This document shows positions 1 to 11,347 of a DNA stretch of 11,407 bases, in pieces (position 1 is the stretch's first letter; each line of letters begins with the position of its first letter). A program made the position numbers and the translations under genes. The notes under the pieces are model-generated. The model did no database searches, was not told where the DNA came from, and was given only the letters and a program-made list of their open reading frames with translations. Origin of the DNA: Gemmatimonadota bacterium (GTDB lineage Bacteria; Gemmatimonadota; Gemmatimonadetes; Longimicrobiales; Gaopeijiaceae). The stretch is taken from NCBI GenBank assembly GCA_030550695.1, contig JAUQOX010000078.1, forward strand, positions 1-11,407. Reading direction: 5' to 3'.

Positions 1-2
1 CC

Positions 3-53
3 AAAACGACCTGCGGGGACCGGCCCGGGAGGGCCAGATCCCCGCAAGTTTTT
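3..53. terminator. Hairpin terminator, possibly bidirectional
   Basis: An 8-bp perfect stem (12-19 with 39-46) encloses a second 5-bp stem (22-26 with 31-35) and a 4-base loop. On the plus strand the stem is followed by five T (49-53), a good intrinsic terminator for a plus-strand gene that would lie left of the window. On the minus strand the same hairpin is followed, after a short gap, by four T (positions 6 to 3), so it could also end the tRNA transcript. Function in both directions is inferred from symmetry. Confidence 0.75.
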
Positions 54-74
54 GCTGTTCAGACCTTTAGGTGA

Positions 75-147
75 TGCGCCGTCAGGGACTCGAACCCCGA
101 ACCTACTGATTAAGAGTCAGTTGCTCTACCTGTTGAGCTAACGGCGC
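75..147 (-). tRNA. tRNA-Lys, anticodon CUU
   Basis: Read on the minus strand, these 73 bases fold into a complete cloverleaf. The acceptor stem GCGCCGT pairs perfectly with ACGGCGC. The D arm is GCTC/GAGC with an 8-base loop containing the usual GG. The anticodon arm is ACTGA/TCAGT with loop CTCTTAA, giving anticodon CTT, which reads AAG lysine codons. The variable loop has 5 bases, and the T arm is CGGGG/CCCTG with loop TTCGAGT. The discriminator base is A. The 3' CCA is not encoded (TCACC follows), so it must be added after transcription. The gene lies 72 bp downstream of the propeller gene on the same strand and upstream of the hairpin terminator at the left edge. Confidence 0.97.
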
Positions 148-182
148 AACCCCCCGCGGCCCCTCAGCCGCAGGTCCGGTCT

Positions 183-211
183 AAGATGGCAAGCGCCCCG
201 GGGATTTTCAA
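183..211 (-). promoter_or_regulatory. Possible tRNA promoter
   Basis: On the minus strand a TTGAAA element (206-211) is separated by 17 bases from CATCTT (183-188). Initiation would fall about 30 bases before the tRNA 5' end. The -35 element is good and the -10 is poor (3 of 6 consensus bases). A GCGGC/GCCGC inverted repeat lies between this site and the tRNA. The tRNA could instead be transcribed by read-through from the propeller gene, since I see no terminator with a T-tract between them. Confidence 0.35.
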
Positions 212-219
212 CGGGCCCC

Positions 220-3200
220 TCACCCCCCACCCCCCGGCCTCGGCAACTCGGGCTCGGGGATCACCTCTCCCCCCGCCTCCCTCAGGATCCGGTTCACCTC
301 CGGAAGGTGGCGCCCCACGGCGTCGCCCAGCTTCCGCAACTCCGCGTCCAACAGCCGTGAAAGCTCCTGGAACGCCTCCTGGGCCTGGGCGGTGGGGCGG
401 CCGTCGGAGCTCTCCACGATGCCCCGCAGGGCCGCGATCTGGTTGTTCAGCTTGATGGGGAAGTTCAGGGGGTCCTGACGGGCTTCCATCCGGACCTGGT
501 AGATCTCCTCCTCCACCGCGCTGAGATCCCGGGCGAAGGCTTCCGCCCGCTCGGCCAAGGCCGGCGCGGACACCTTCGCCTTCCGGTCCTCAAGGGCTGC
601 CTTGAGGGCACGGATGGCGATCACGGCTCCGTTGGCGTCGTCCACCCGGTCCCGGATAGCCTTGGCCAGGCGGAACTGGGCCTGGAAGTCTTCGTCGCTC
701 ACGTGGGTGAGCCGTGGATCTTTGCGGATCTCCAGGGGGCGGGTCTGGGTCTGGCCGTGGGCCGTGACCCGGACCTGGTAGCGGCCCGGGGGCGCCAGGG
801 GGCCCTGGGTATTGGCGGCCCAGAAGATCATCCCGGGAAAATCCCGGGCCGGTGGGTAACGCATGTCCCACTGGAACCGCCGCAGGCCGGCTCGGGCCTG
901 CTCACCCCGCAAGGTAAAGGAACGGATGGAGGCGCCTGCGGCGTCCAGGATCTCCACCCGGACCGAATCGGCGTCCGCCCCCAGCCAGTAGTCGATCTGC
1001 GGCCCGAAGCTCTTGGTTCTGGCGTACCCCTCCGAGGGAGAAGAAAGGGTCCGGACGGCGGGGGCGGGCTCGAAGAGGTGAAACCGCGCCGAAGCCACCT
1101 GGGCATTGTACTGCCGCAAGGGCTCCACATTGTCCAACACGTAGAAGGAGCGGCCGTGGGTGGCGATGACCACGTCGTCGTCCCGAAGGGCCATGCCGTG
1201 GACGGAAACATCCGGGAGGTCCAGCTGCAGGGAATGCCACCGGGCACCGTCGTCGAAAGACACCAGAACGCCGTGTTCGGTGCCTGCGTACAGCAGCCCC
1301 GGACGCTTCAGATCCTCCCGGATCACCCGCACGAAGTGCCCCTTGGGCACACCGTTCACGATCTTGGTCCAGGTCCTGCCGTAGTCTTCCGTCTTGTAAG
1401 CATAGGCCTGCACATCCTGCATCCGGTAACGGATGGCCGCCAGGTAGGCCTTGCCCGGCTTGTGGGGCGAGACTTCCATCTTGTGGATGCGGCTGAACTT
1501 GGGCAGATCCGGCGGGGTGATCTCCTGCCAGTCGGCGCCCCCATTGCGGGTAATATGCACGCGGCCGTCGTCCGTGCCCACCCAGATTTCCTGCAGGTCG
1601 TGGGGCGAAGGGATGATCTCCCAAACGGTGGCGTAGTACTCCACGCTGGTCTGGTCCCGGGTGATGGGACCGCCCGAGGGCCCCAAAGTGGAGGGATCGG
1701 CATAGGTGAGATCCGGACTGATCCGCCGCCAGCTCATCCCCCGATCCGTACTCATCCAGACATGCTGGGAACCCACGTAGAGGCGCTCGGGATCCAGAGG
1801 AGAGATCCGCACGGGCATGTTCCATTGGAAGCGCTCCCGGATGTCCCCCGCCGAATGCCCCATGGGGTTCACCGGCCAAACGTTGATGGCTCGGGTCTGG
1901 CCGGTGGAGCGGTCCAGCACCTGAAGGGAGCCCCCGTAACAGGCTCCGAAGTAGATGTTCACGTCCCGGGGATGGGGGGTCACCGGACCCGTCTCACAGC
2001 CAGCCACGTTGTACCAGTACGAGCCGTCCCCGTCCACCGGCACGCACGACGCATTGTTGTCTTGTTGGCCTCCACAGACGTGATAGGGGAAATGGGCCGT
2101 GAGGGCCACATCATAGAACTGAGCCGTGGGATAGCGTTGCCCGGTCCACGTCCGCCCCCCATTGATGCTGACGTTGGCGCCGCCGTCGTTGGAATTGATC
2201 ATGCGCTGGTTGTTGTTGGGGGCGATCCACAGGTCGTGATTGTCGCCATGGGGCACATTGATGGACTGCCAAGTGGCCCCGCCGTCGCGGGATCGCCAGA
2301 ACTGCACGTTCAACACATAGACCGTTTCGCGCTCCGTGGGATCGGCGTAGATGCGGGTGTAGTAGAAGGCCCGCTGCCGGAGGTTGCGGTCCGCGCTCAC
2401 CCGCCGCCAGGTGGCCCCGGCGTCGTCCGATACGAAGACCCCGCCCTCTTGCGCCTCAATAATAGCATAGACGCGATTGGGATCCGCTCCCGAAGGCGAT
2501 ACGCCGATCTTTCCGATGATTCCTTGGGGCATCCCGGGATTGCGGGTAAGCTCTGTCCATGTCCTGCCGCCGTCGGTGCTCTTGAAGAGGCCACTGCCGG
2601 GGCCGCCGCTGGAGAGCATCCATTCCCGGCGGTAGACCTCCCACAGAGATGCATAAAGGACGTCGGGGTTGTTGGGATCCAGCGCCAGATCCACGGCGCC
2701 GGTGCGCTCGTCCCGAAACAGGGTGCGCTCCCAGGATCGCCCGCCATCCGTGCTCCGGTAGACTCCCCGCTCGGGGTTCGGCCCGAAGGCGTCGCCCAGC
2801 ACGGCCACCCACACCCGATCGCAGTCCGTGGGATGGACGCGAATGCGGCCCACCATCTGCTGCCCCGTGGAAGAGGCCAGTCCCAGGTGGGTCCAGGTCC
2901 GTCCCCCGTCGGTGGAGCGGTAGACCCCGTCGCCGGCAATGACGTTGCCCCTGAGCTGGACCTCGCCCATCCCCACGTACACCACGTCGGGGTTGGCGTA
3001 GCACTGGGCCACGGCTCCCACCGAGGAAGAAGCGAATTGCCCGTCACCCACCGGATTCCAGGTGAGCCCTCCGTCGGTCGTCTTCCAAAGCCCGCCGCCG
3101 GTGGCGCCGAAATAGTATTCGAAGGGCCTTGAGGGCGTCCCGGCCACGGCGATGGACCGGCCGCCCCTTTGCGGGCCGATGTTCCTCCAACGCAAAGCGC

Positions 3201-3441
3201 GGAACTGGGCCGGATCGAACGGGACGGACTGGGAGGGAGCGGCCACCGCCGGAGGGGGGACCCGAGGCCCCGGGAGCGGCGTGGCCGGTACCCCGGCCGG
3301 GACGACGGCCTGCGGCTCGGCCCTGGGGAGGAAGGGGTCCTTGGGGACCAGCCCGACGGCCGGCGGAGCCAGGACGAGGAGCAGGGCCGGGGCGGCCTTC
3401 CAGGGGAACCGAGCCATGGCCCGGGCGCGGTCGCGGCGCAT
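220..3441 (-). CDS. Secreted Asp-box (BNR/sortilin-like) beta-propeller protein
   Basis: This 1073-residue protein is a member of the large exported 'BNR repeat / VPS10-like' family. The N-terminus has a basic segment (residues 1-15) and a hydrophobic stretch (about 16-30) that read as a Sec signal peptide. A proline-rich linker (about 36-75) follows. The propeller (about 80-770) shows eleven Asp-box motifs, S/T-x-D/N-x-G-x-x-W, starting near residues 121, 176, 230, 288, 338, 384, 425, 564, 631, 684 and 728. Residues about 825-905 look like an immunoglobulin/FlgD-like strand domain, and about 911-1060 are helical. Six cysteines (147, 207, 456, 466, 482, 501) fit an extracytoplasmic protein. 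I see no catalytic site, so a glycosidase label would be unsafe; binding or a sortilin-like role is possible. I chose the ATG at 3441 because GGAGGTGA lies 3-4 bases upstream and the signal peptide begins there. An open extension to 3618 crosses the promoter and is rejected. The substrate is unknown. Confidence 0.93.
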   Translation of the reverse strand: MRRDRARAMARFPWKAAPALLLVLAPPAVGLVPKDPFLPRAEPQAVVPAGVPATPLPGPRVPPPAVAAPSQSVPFDPAQFRALRWRNIGPQRGGRSIAVAGTPSRPFEYYFGATGGGLWKTTDGGLTWNPVGDGQFASSSVGAVAQCYANPDVVYVGMGEVQLRGNVIAGDGVYRSTDGGRTWTHLGLASSTGQQMVGRIRVHPTDCDRVWVAVLGDAFGPNPERGVYRSTDGGRSWERTLFRDERTGAVDLALDPNNPDVLYASLWEVYRREWMLSSGGPGSGLFKSTDGGRTWTELTRNPGMPQGIIGKIGVSPSGADPNRVYAIIEAQEGGVFVSDDAGATWRRVSADRNLRQRAFYYTRIYADPTERETVYVLNVQFWRSRDGGATWQSINVPHGDNHDLWIAPNNNQRMINSNDGGANVSINGGRTWTGQRYPTAQFYDVALTAHFPYHVCGGQQDNNASCVPVDGDGSYWYNVAGCETGPVTPHPRDVNIYFGACYGGSLQVLDRSTGQTRAINVWPVNPMGHSAGDIRERFQWNMPVRISPLDPERLYVGSQHVWMSTDRGMSWRRISPDLTYADPSTLGPSGGPITRDQTSVEYYATVWEIIPSPHDLQEIWVGTDDGRVHITRNGGADWQEITPPDLPKFSRIHKMEVSPHKPGKAYLAAIRYRMQDVQAYAYKTEDYGRTWTKIVNGVPKGHFVRVIREDLKRPGLLYAGTEHGVLVSFDDGARWHSLQLDLPDVSVHGMALRDDDVVIATHGRSFYVLDNVEPLRQYNAQVASARFHLFEPAPAVRTLSSPSEGYARTKSFGPQIDYWLGADADSVRVEILDAAGASIRSFTLRGEQARAGLRRFQWDMRYPPARDFPGMIFWAANTQGPLAPPGRYQVRVTAHGQTQTRPLEIRKDPRLTHVSDEDFQAQFRLAKAIRDRVDDANGAVIAIRALKAALEDRKAKVSAPALAERAEAFARDLSAVEEEIYQVRMEARQDPLNFPIKLNNQIAALRGIVESSDGRPTAQAQEAFQELSRLLDAELRKLGDAVGRHLPEVNRILREAGGEVIPEPELPRPGGGG

Positions 3442-3450
3442 GATCACCTC
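3442..3450 (-). promoter_or_regulatory. Strong ribosome binding site fixing the propeller start
   Basis: On the minus strand GGAGGTGATC directly precedes the ATG at 3441. It is an almost full complement to the 16S 3' end, and it decides this start over the longer open frame that begins at 3618. Confidence 0.85.
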
Positions 3451-3497
3451 CGAGCTTGGGGAAGCCTTGCGAACAGAGAGGGGGTAGGCTGAAAAAA

Positions 3498-3527
3498 GGT
3501 ATACCCGGCCGGGGAAGCCCTTGTCAA
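3498..3527 (-). promoter_or_regulatory. Sigma-70 type promoter of the propeller gene
   Basis: On the minus strand a perfect -35 TTGACA (3522-3527) is followed after 18 bases by TATACC (3498-3503), which matches TATAAT at four positions. An A/T run sits just downstream in an otherwise very GC-rich stretch. Transcription would start near 3491 and give a leader of about 50 bases. This suggests housekeeping, fairly strong expression. Confidence 0.8.
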
Positions 3528-3745
3528 GGAAAACGGCACCAGGGACCCGGGCTCGGGGGCGGAGCCCCGGCCCAGGGGGGAAAAGCGCCGGGCCTCGACT
3601 CCGGCCAGGTGCCTCCATGCGTGGCGGGCCCGCCAGGGAGGGAAGGGGGGTCTGGGGATCGGCAGAACCCTCCAGGCCCCTGCCCCCTTGCCCCCCCCCG
3701 GGGAGGGGCTAAGTTGGCGGAACACCCCGGACGAGGTTCGAGAAC

Positions 3746-3931
3746 ATGGAAAAGAAGGGAGCCCTCTACACCCCCGCCAAGCTGGCCCAGGCCGTCGGGG
3801 CCCCGGAAGGTCGGATCAAGAAACTCATCGAGCATCTGGGGATCGAGCCCGACGAGGTGCAGGGGCGGTGCAAGTACTACGGCCCGGAGGCCCTGGCCAA
3901 GATCCGGAAGGAACTGCAGAAAAAAGGCTGA
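3746..3931 (+). CDS. Small MerR-like helix-turn-helix protein
   Basis: This is a 61-residue basic protein that looks like a lone winged-helix DNA-binding domain. Residues 8-16 (YTPAKLAQA) and 20-30 read as the two helices of a helix-turn-helix. Residues about 33-46 would form the wing. The segment from Y44 to L57 (YYGPEALAKIRKEL) resembles the end of MerR DNA-binding domains, where an aromatic pair precedes a helix. There is no effector or dimerization domain, so it may act as a simple DNA-binding or excisionase-like factor; I cannot assign a target. GAGG (3733-3736) lies 9 bases before the ATG and supports this start. It is divergent from the propeller gene and convergent with the ATPase gene, with 156 bp to the ATPase stop. 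Its charge balance and lack of low-complexity sequence set it apart from the surrounding spurious frames. Confidence 0.72.
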   Translation: MEKKGALYTPAKLAQAVGAPEGRIKKLIEHLGIEPDEVQGRCKYYGPEALAKIRKELQKKG

Positions 3932-4087
3932 GGCTGCCGGGGAGGGGGAGCTGCCCCCGCCCAGGCGGCGGAATCCCTCCCCCTGCAGGTCCCCCAAGGG
4001 AAGGACCAGCCCCGGGGCGCCGGCGGGCCGGGAGCAGCCGTCGAAAGGCGACGCACCGGACCTTCTCCAGGTGTCACCTACCCCCCT

Positions 4088-6228
4088 TCAAGAGGCTGCC
4101 CGGCGAAGGGCGGCTTTGACCCGCGTCAGGAACCCCCGGGGATCCAGGGGCTTCCGGATGTAGTCGTCGGCCCCCTCTTCCATAAGGGTGTATTCGAGCT
4201 CCTGATCCGTCATCCCGGTGAGAACGATCACCGGCAGGCCCGCCGTGTCGATGGAACTGCGGAGATGCTTCAGCACCTCCCGTCCCCCGAGGACCGGCAT
4301 GCTCAGATCCAACACCACCAAGGAGAACCCGTTCCCCGCACGGATGAGATGCAGGGCCTCCTTGCCGTCCTCGGCCTCGGCCACGCGGTATCCATTGCTC
4401 TCCAGCACCGCCCGGGCCACCTTGCGCGTGGCTCCGTCGTCGTCCACCAGCAGCACATAGGGCTTCTCTTCTTCCTCCTCCCCCAGAACTTGCCCCTTTG
4501 CGACCCGAGGCCGGCCCGGTGCAACAGACTCCGATCTTTGGCCAAGGTCGCCCAACACCCGGGCCAATTCATCCAACGTGGTTTCGCCCGCCCCCACCCG
4601 AGCCGCTCCCACCTCCCTCAAGGATCGCATTCCACCCCTCCGTGCCGCTCGCTCCAACTCCTGAGGCTTGGCGTCGGAAAGAATCAGCTCCTGGAGCTCC
4701 GGCGTCATGGAAACGATTTCCACCAACGGGAGCCGTCCCAGATAGCCCGTGTCTTGGCACGCCTCGCATCCTACGGCGCGGAAAAGGGGGTGGACTCCGA
4801 AGGCTTCCGCAAGCTCCTCCTCCTCTTGGGTCAGCCCACCCTTGATGAGCTCCTTGCACTCGGGGCACAGGCGGCGCACAAGCCGCTGGGCCACTGCGCC
4901 CCGGAGGCTCTCGGCCACAATCCCCCGCTCGAGGCCCAGATCCAGGAGCCTCCCAATGGTGGCAAGGGCATCGTTGGTGTGGAGGGTAGCCAACACCAGA
5001 TGGCCCGTCATGCTCGCCTGAGCGGCAATCTGGGCCGTCTCACCATCCCGGATCTCTCCCACCAGGATCACATCGGGGTCTTGACGTAAGATGGCCCGAA
5101 GCGCCGAGGCAAACGTGACCCCCTGCTTGGGTTCGACCTGAATCTGCGTGAACCCTGGTACTTCGTACTCGATGGGGTCCTCCACCGTCATGATATTGAT
5201 GCCCTCTTCGTGGATCGATTGCAGAGCGGCATACAGAGTGGTGGTTTTTCCTGACCCCGTCGGTCCGGTTACCACCACAATACCTTCCCGATGGGAAAGG
5301 AGATTGCGGAACCGGACCAGTTCCGGTTCGAGGATACCTACCTGCTCCAGGGTCTTCATCTGGAAGGGATCCAAGATCCTCACCACCGCCTTCTCTCCAT
5401 GGCGGGTGGGCACGGTCGAGATCCGCAGATCCACCATTCGCCCGCCGAACGCCAAGCGCGCCTTGCCGTCCTGCGGACGCAGATGATCGGCGATGTCCAG
5501 TTTCCCCATGATCTTGATCCTGGATACCACCCGGGCCAGCACGGAAAGGGGTAGGCTCCCGGTGGTCCGCAGAACCCCGTCCACCCTCATTCGGATCACC
5601 CCCCCGTGGGCGGTGGGCTGGAGGTGTATGTCACTGGCCCTACGCACCAGGGCCTCCCGGAAGAGAACGTTGGTGAGGTGCACCACCGGCCCGGAAGCTA
5701 CCACCTGCAGAGCAGGCTTCTTCTCTTCTTCCTCCTCCACCAGCCGCACCGTTTCAGCCAGGTCGGACTCCACCTGCTCCAGAAGTTCCGCCACCGCTTG
5801 ATCCGGGGCATAATAAGCCAGAATCGCCGAGTGGAGGTCGGCAGGGGTGGCCACCTCGATGGCCACCTTCCGTCCGGACGCAAACTGCACCGCCTGCTCC
5901 GCCTCCAAGTTCGTGGGGTCGGCGGTGGCTACGACCAGCAGCCGGTAGTCTTCCCGCAACGGGAGAACTTCATGGGTTCTGGCGACCTTCTCGGGAACCA
6001 GCTTGACCGCTTTGGGCTCCACACGCTTCAGGTCGGCGACCGGCAGGCGGAAATGACGGGCCACGGCTTCGGCCAGCTCGCCTGCGGTCAGGCCGCAGGT
6101 CTCCTGTACGGCATTCCAGGCGTCCCCAATAGCGGCTGTGGCGGGGATGCGCAGGGCCTCGGCATTCCTGAACCCGCCGGCCCTTGCCACTGCCGTCAGC
6201 CAATGCTCTCCCGCCGTCTGCCCAGGAC

Positions 6229-6232
<4 letters not shown>
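4088..6232 (-). CDS. GspE/PilB-family secretion or pilus ATPase with C-terminal receiver domain
   Basis: This 714-residue protein is a cytoplasmic hexameric motor ATPase of the type II secretion / type IV pilus extension family with a response-regulator receiver added at the end. Residues about 45-145 are an MshEN-like N-domain. The ATPase core (about 175-560) has Walker A GPTGSGKT (323-330), the Asp box around 347-366, Walker B DVILVGEIRD (387-396), a His box ending TLHTN (416-420), and a zinc tetracysteine C456/C459 with C489/C492. The catalytic motifs look intact. The receiver (about 591-714) has acidic residues D597-D599, the phospho-acceptor D642 in LDLSMP, T672 and K694, so it should accept phosphate. 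Acidic linkers EEEEEKK (166-172) and EEEEEK (585-590) flank the ATPase core. The ATG overlaps the upstream kinase stop as ATGA, with AAGGAG 8 bases upstream, so translation is coupled. No pilC, pilT or secretin gene is nearby, so pilus versus secretion cannot be decided here. The family assignment is certain; the regulatory role of the receiver is inferred. Confidence 0.96.
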
Positions 6233-9714
<3,482 letters not shown>

Positions 9715-9726
9715 GGTGGCCTCCCG
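9715..9726 (-). promoter_or_regulatory. Ribosome binding site fixing the kinase GTG start
   Basis: On the minus strand CGGGAGGCCACC immediately precedes the GTG at 9714, giving GGGAGG with a 5-base spacer. None of the upstream ATG candidates in this frame has a comparable site. Confidence 0.75.
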
Positions 9727-9939
9727 AGGGAAAATGGCATCGCAGGGCAGGGACATGAAAGCTACTGGACCGAATCCAGCCCCCGAAACCCCCGGAAGGG
9801 GAAGCGGGGGATGCCGGCTATCAACCTGCGGGGACCCCCCCCCGGCGGGCGCCAGGGGGTCTTGGCCGCCGTGTTGACCCCCTCCCATATTGGATTTTTG
9901 CGCCCATCGAGAGCCGTCCACCCGTTCCAGCGAGGCCTC
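9715..9939. other. Divergent control region between kinase operon and peptidase gene
   Basis: These 225 bases must hold the promoters for both the minus-strand kinase-ATPase operon and the plus-strand peptidase gene, unless the promoters reach into the coding sequences. A 6-bp inverted repeat (9789-9794 with 9805-9810, loop of 10) would lie in the kinase mRNA leader. A plus-strand TTGACC sits at about 9874, next to an A/T-rich patch (about 9887-9899), but no good -10 lies at the right spacing. I do not see a clear sigma-70 or sigma-54 promoter on either strand. Confidence 0.4.
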
Positions 9940-11106
9940 ATGCCCGCTCTGACCCCCGCCCAATGGGTTTCCCTCATCCGCACCGTGTTCGCTCCGGCCG
10001 AAGGCCGGGATCGGGGTATCGCTTTCCTCATGGACCTCCCCGACGACCGGGTGGGGGATTCCCCCCCCTGGGCCGAGCGGCGGAAGCTGGTGGCCCAATG
10101 GGTCAGGGATCTTGCGGCGGCCCGGGAACTCCACCCCTGGGAAGTCGTCCTCTTGGCCATTCCCAACGTGGGGGTCAACAACGGCGAGCTTCCGGGCCAG
10201 GTCTATCTCTGCCCAGGGGAAAGGCCCCCGGCCCACGCCCGGGACTTGGAGTCGAGGCAGGCGCTTCCTCTGGAAGAAGCCTTCAGCCGATGGTCCATCT
10301 GGCTCGCCCTCACCGAGTTCTCGGCCACGGCTCCTCTGAAGGTGGCCGCCCGCCGCAGGGGCGATTTTCGGGCAGCTACCATGCCCGGCTTCAGTACCGA
10401 CATGATCCCCGCCCTACGGCTTCCCTACGACGAGATCCACCGGCGGGTCGTACGTCTCAAAGAGCTCCTGGACGAGGCCGAGGGGGCAAGCATCGCATTC
10501 CACTTCTCCTCGGGAGCCTGTGAGGGCCTCTTCCTCGACCTTCGCTTCCGCACGGCCCACGCCTCCAGCGGCCTCCTGCATGAAAACGGCTCGGCAGGGA
10601 ACTTGCCGTCCGGCGAAAGCTACATTGTGCCCTATGAGGGGGAGAGGCCGGGCGAGCCCAGCCGGTCCGAAGGGATCCTGCCGGTGGAGTTCGCCGGGGA
10701 GATCGTGCGGTACCGTATAGAGGAGAACCGGGCCGTGGAAGTCCTATCGCAGGGGCCTGCATCGGACGAGGAGGCCCGGCGCCTTCGAGAAGAACCGGCC
10801 TACGGCAACCTGGCCGAACTGGGGCTCGGGGTCTTGGACGCCTTCGGTATCCAACCCGTGGGGAGGACCCTCCTGGACGAAAAGCTGGGGCTTCATATTG
10901 CCTTCGGCCGCTCGGACCATTTCGGGGGGGTCGTGGGCCCTGGGCAGTTCTCGACTCCCGCGGCTGCCCTGCACATAGACCGGGTATACGTGCCCAGCCT
11001 GCAGCCCTCCATTCCGCGCGTAGACTGTACCCTGGTCATGCCGGGGGGCCGGGAAATCCCCCTCATCCGGGACTCCCGCTACGTCATTTCCTTCGAGGGA
11101 TCCTAG
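9940..11106 (+). CDS. M29-type aminopeptidase-like metalloprotein (aminopeptidase T family)
   Basis: This 388-residue protein has the two-domain layout of M29 (AmpS/aminopeptidase T) metallopeptidases, which normally remove N-terminal residues using two metal ions. In the C-terminal half the metal and catalytic positions of the family can be placed in order: E226 in NLPSGES, E293 in NLAELGLG, E314 in LLDEK, H319 in HIAFG, then H345 and D347 in ALHIDRV. Their spacings are close to those I recall for AmpS. The family's catalytic tyrosine, seven residues after the first histidine, appears to be D326 here, followed by H327. Activity may therefore differ or be absent. No signal peptide or membrane span is visible, so it should be cytoplasmic. 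I chose the ATG at 9940 because GAGG lies just upstream and the family-like sequence begins there; the 43 residues of the longer frame from 9811 look non-conserved. It is divergent from the kinase operon and I see no functional link to it. The family is assigned from motifs recalled without alignment. Confidence 0.75.
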   Translation: MPALTPAQWVSLIRTVFAPAEGRDRGIAFLMDLPDDRVGDSPPWAERRKLVAQWVRDLAAARELHPWEVVLLAIPNVGVNNGELPGQVYLCPGERPPAHARDLESRQALPLEEAFSRWSIWLALTEFSATAPLKVAARRRGDFRAATMPGFSTDMIPALRLPYDEIHRRVVRLKELLDEAEGASIAFHFSSGACEGLFLDLRFRTAHASSGLLHENGSAGNLPSGESYIVPYEGERPGEPSRSEGILPVEFAGEIVRYRIEENRAVEVLSQGPASDEEARRLREEPAYGNLAELGLGVLDAFGIQPVGRTLLDEKLGLHIAFGRSDHFGGVVGPGQFSTPAAALHIDRVYVPSLQPSIPRVDCTLVMPGGREIPLIRDSRYVISFEGS

Positions 11107-11177
11107 ACACCGCTTCGTCGGAACGGTCGTCCCGGGGGTCCCCGCCGCGCTCCATCGCCCCCCCGGGTCCCCCGCGG

Positions 11178-11237
11178 CCCAGCGGGCCAAGTGAAGCGCC
11201 CCGGGGTCCGGCCCCCGGCGCCCCACCCCAAGGGGCC
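11178..11237. repeat. 60-bp direct repeat, copy 1
   Basis: This 60-bp segment is identical base for base to 11348-11407. It begins CCCAGCGGGCC and ends AAGGGGCC. Inside is a nested inverted repeat: GCGCC and GGCGC enclose GGGG and CCCC, a hairpin able to form in DNA or RNA. The base before the copy (G at 11177) differs from that before copy 2 (C at 11347), so the left boundary is defined. The 170-bp period suggests a tandem or interspersed intergenic repeat. Confidence 0.9.
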
Positions 11238-11347
11238 CCAGGGCGCCGAGGCCGGCGCCGGAGGCGCGGAACGATTCCCGCAGACCCTCGTGCCGGCCTC
11301 CCCTACCAGCCCAGGACTGCCCCCAGCCGGGGCTCTTCCAGAAAGCC

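Larger units (their letters stand above)
3442..3745. other. Intergenic region between divergent genes
   Basis: These 304 bases hold the promoter and ribosome binding site of the minus-strand propeller gene and the upstream region of the small plus-strand HTH gene. Behind the -35 element there is an inverted repeat, GGGCTC (3549-3554) with GAGCCC (3562-3567), which can be extended with one bulged base to 3547-3570. It has no T-tract, so it is not an obvious terminator; it might be an operator or a structural hairpin. I see no convincing plus-strand promoter for the HTH gene. Open frames here are proline/glycine/arginine-rich and not credible. Confidence 0.6.

Noticed and set aside
75..147. The tRNA-Lys gene as an attachment site of an integrated element
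   Set aside because: No integrase gene is present and I see no second copy of the tRNA 3' end in the window.
703..3132. An 809-codon open frame on the plus strand opposite the propeller gene
   Set aside because: It is antisense to a gene with eleven Asp boxes, a signal peptide, a promoter and a ribosome binding site. Its translation is rich in Gly, Pro, His, Arg and Val with no domain, as expected for the shadow of a GC-rich gene.
3442..3618. An N-terminal extension of the propeller frame by 59 codons
   Set aside because: It would contain the -35/-10 promoter and bury the signal peptide; GGAGGTGA marks the ATG at 3441.
3456..4163. A 235-codon plus-strand frame overlapping the HTH gene in another frame
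   Set aside because: The translation is Pro/Gly/Arg low complexity without a domain, and it covers the propeller promoter.
9811..9939. An earlier ATG for the peptidase-like gene
   Set aside because: No convincing ribosome binding site precedes it, and the 43 extra residues have no family resemblance. It is kept only as an alternative start.
9715..10236. An N-terminal extension of the kinase frame by 174 codons
   Set aside because: It runs antisense into the peptidase gene and looks non-protein-like. The GTG at 9714 has an excellent ribosome binding site.
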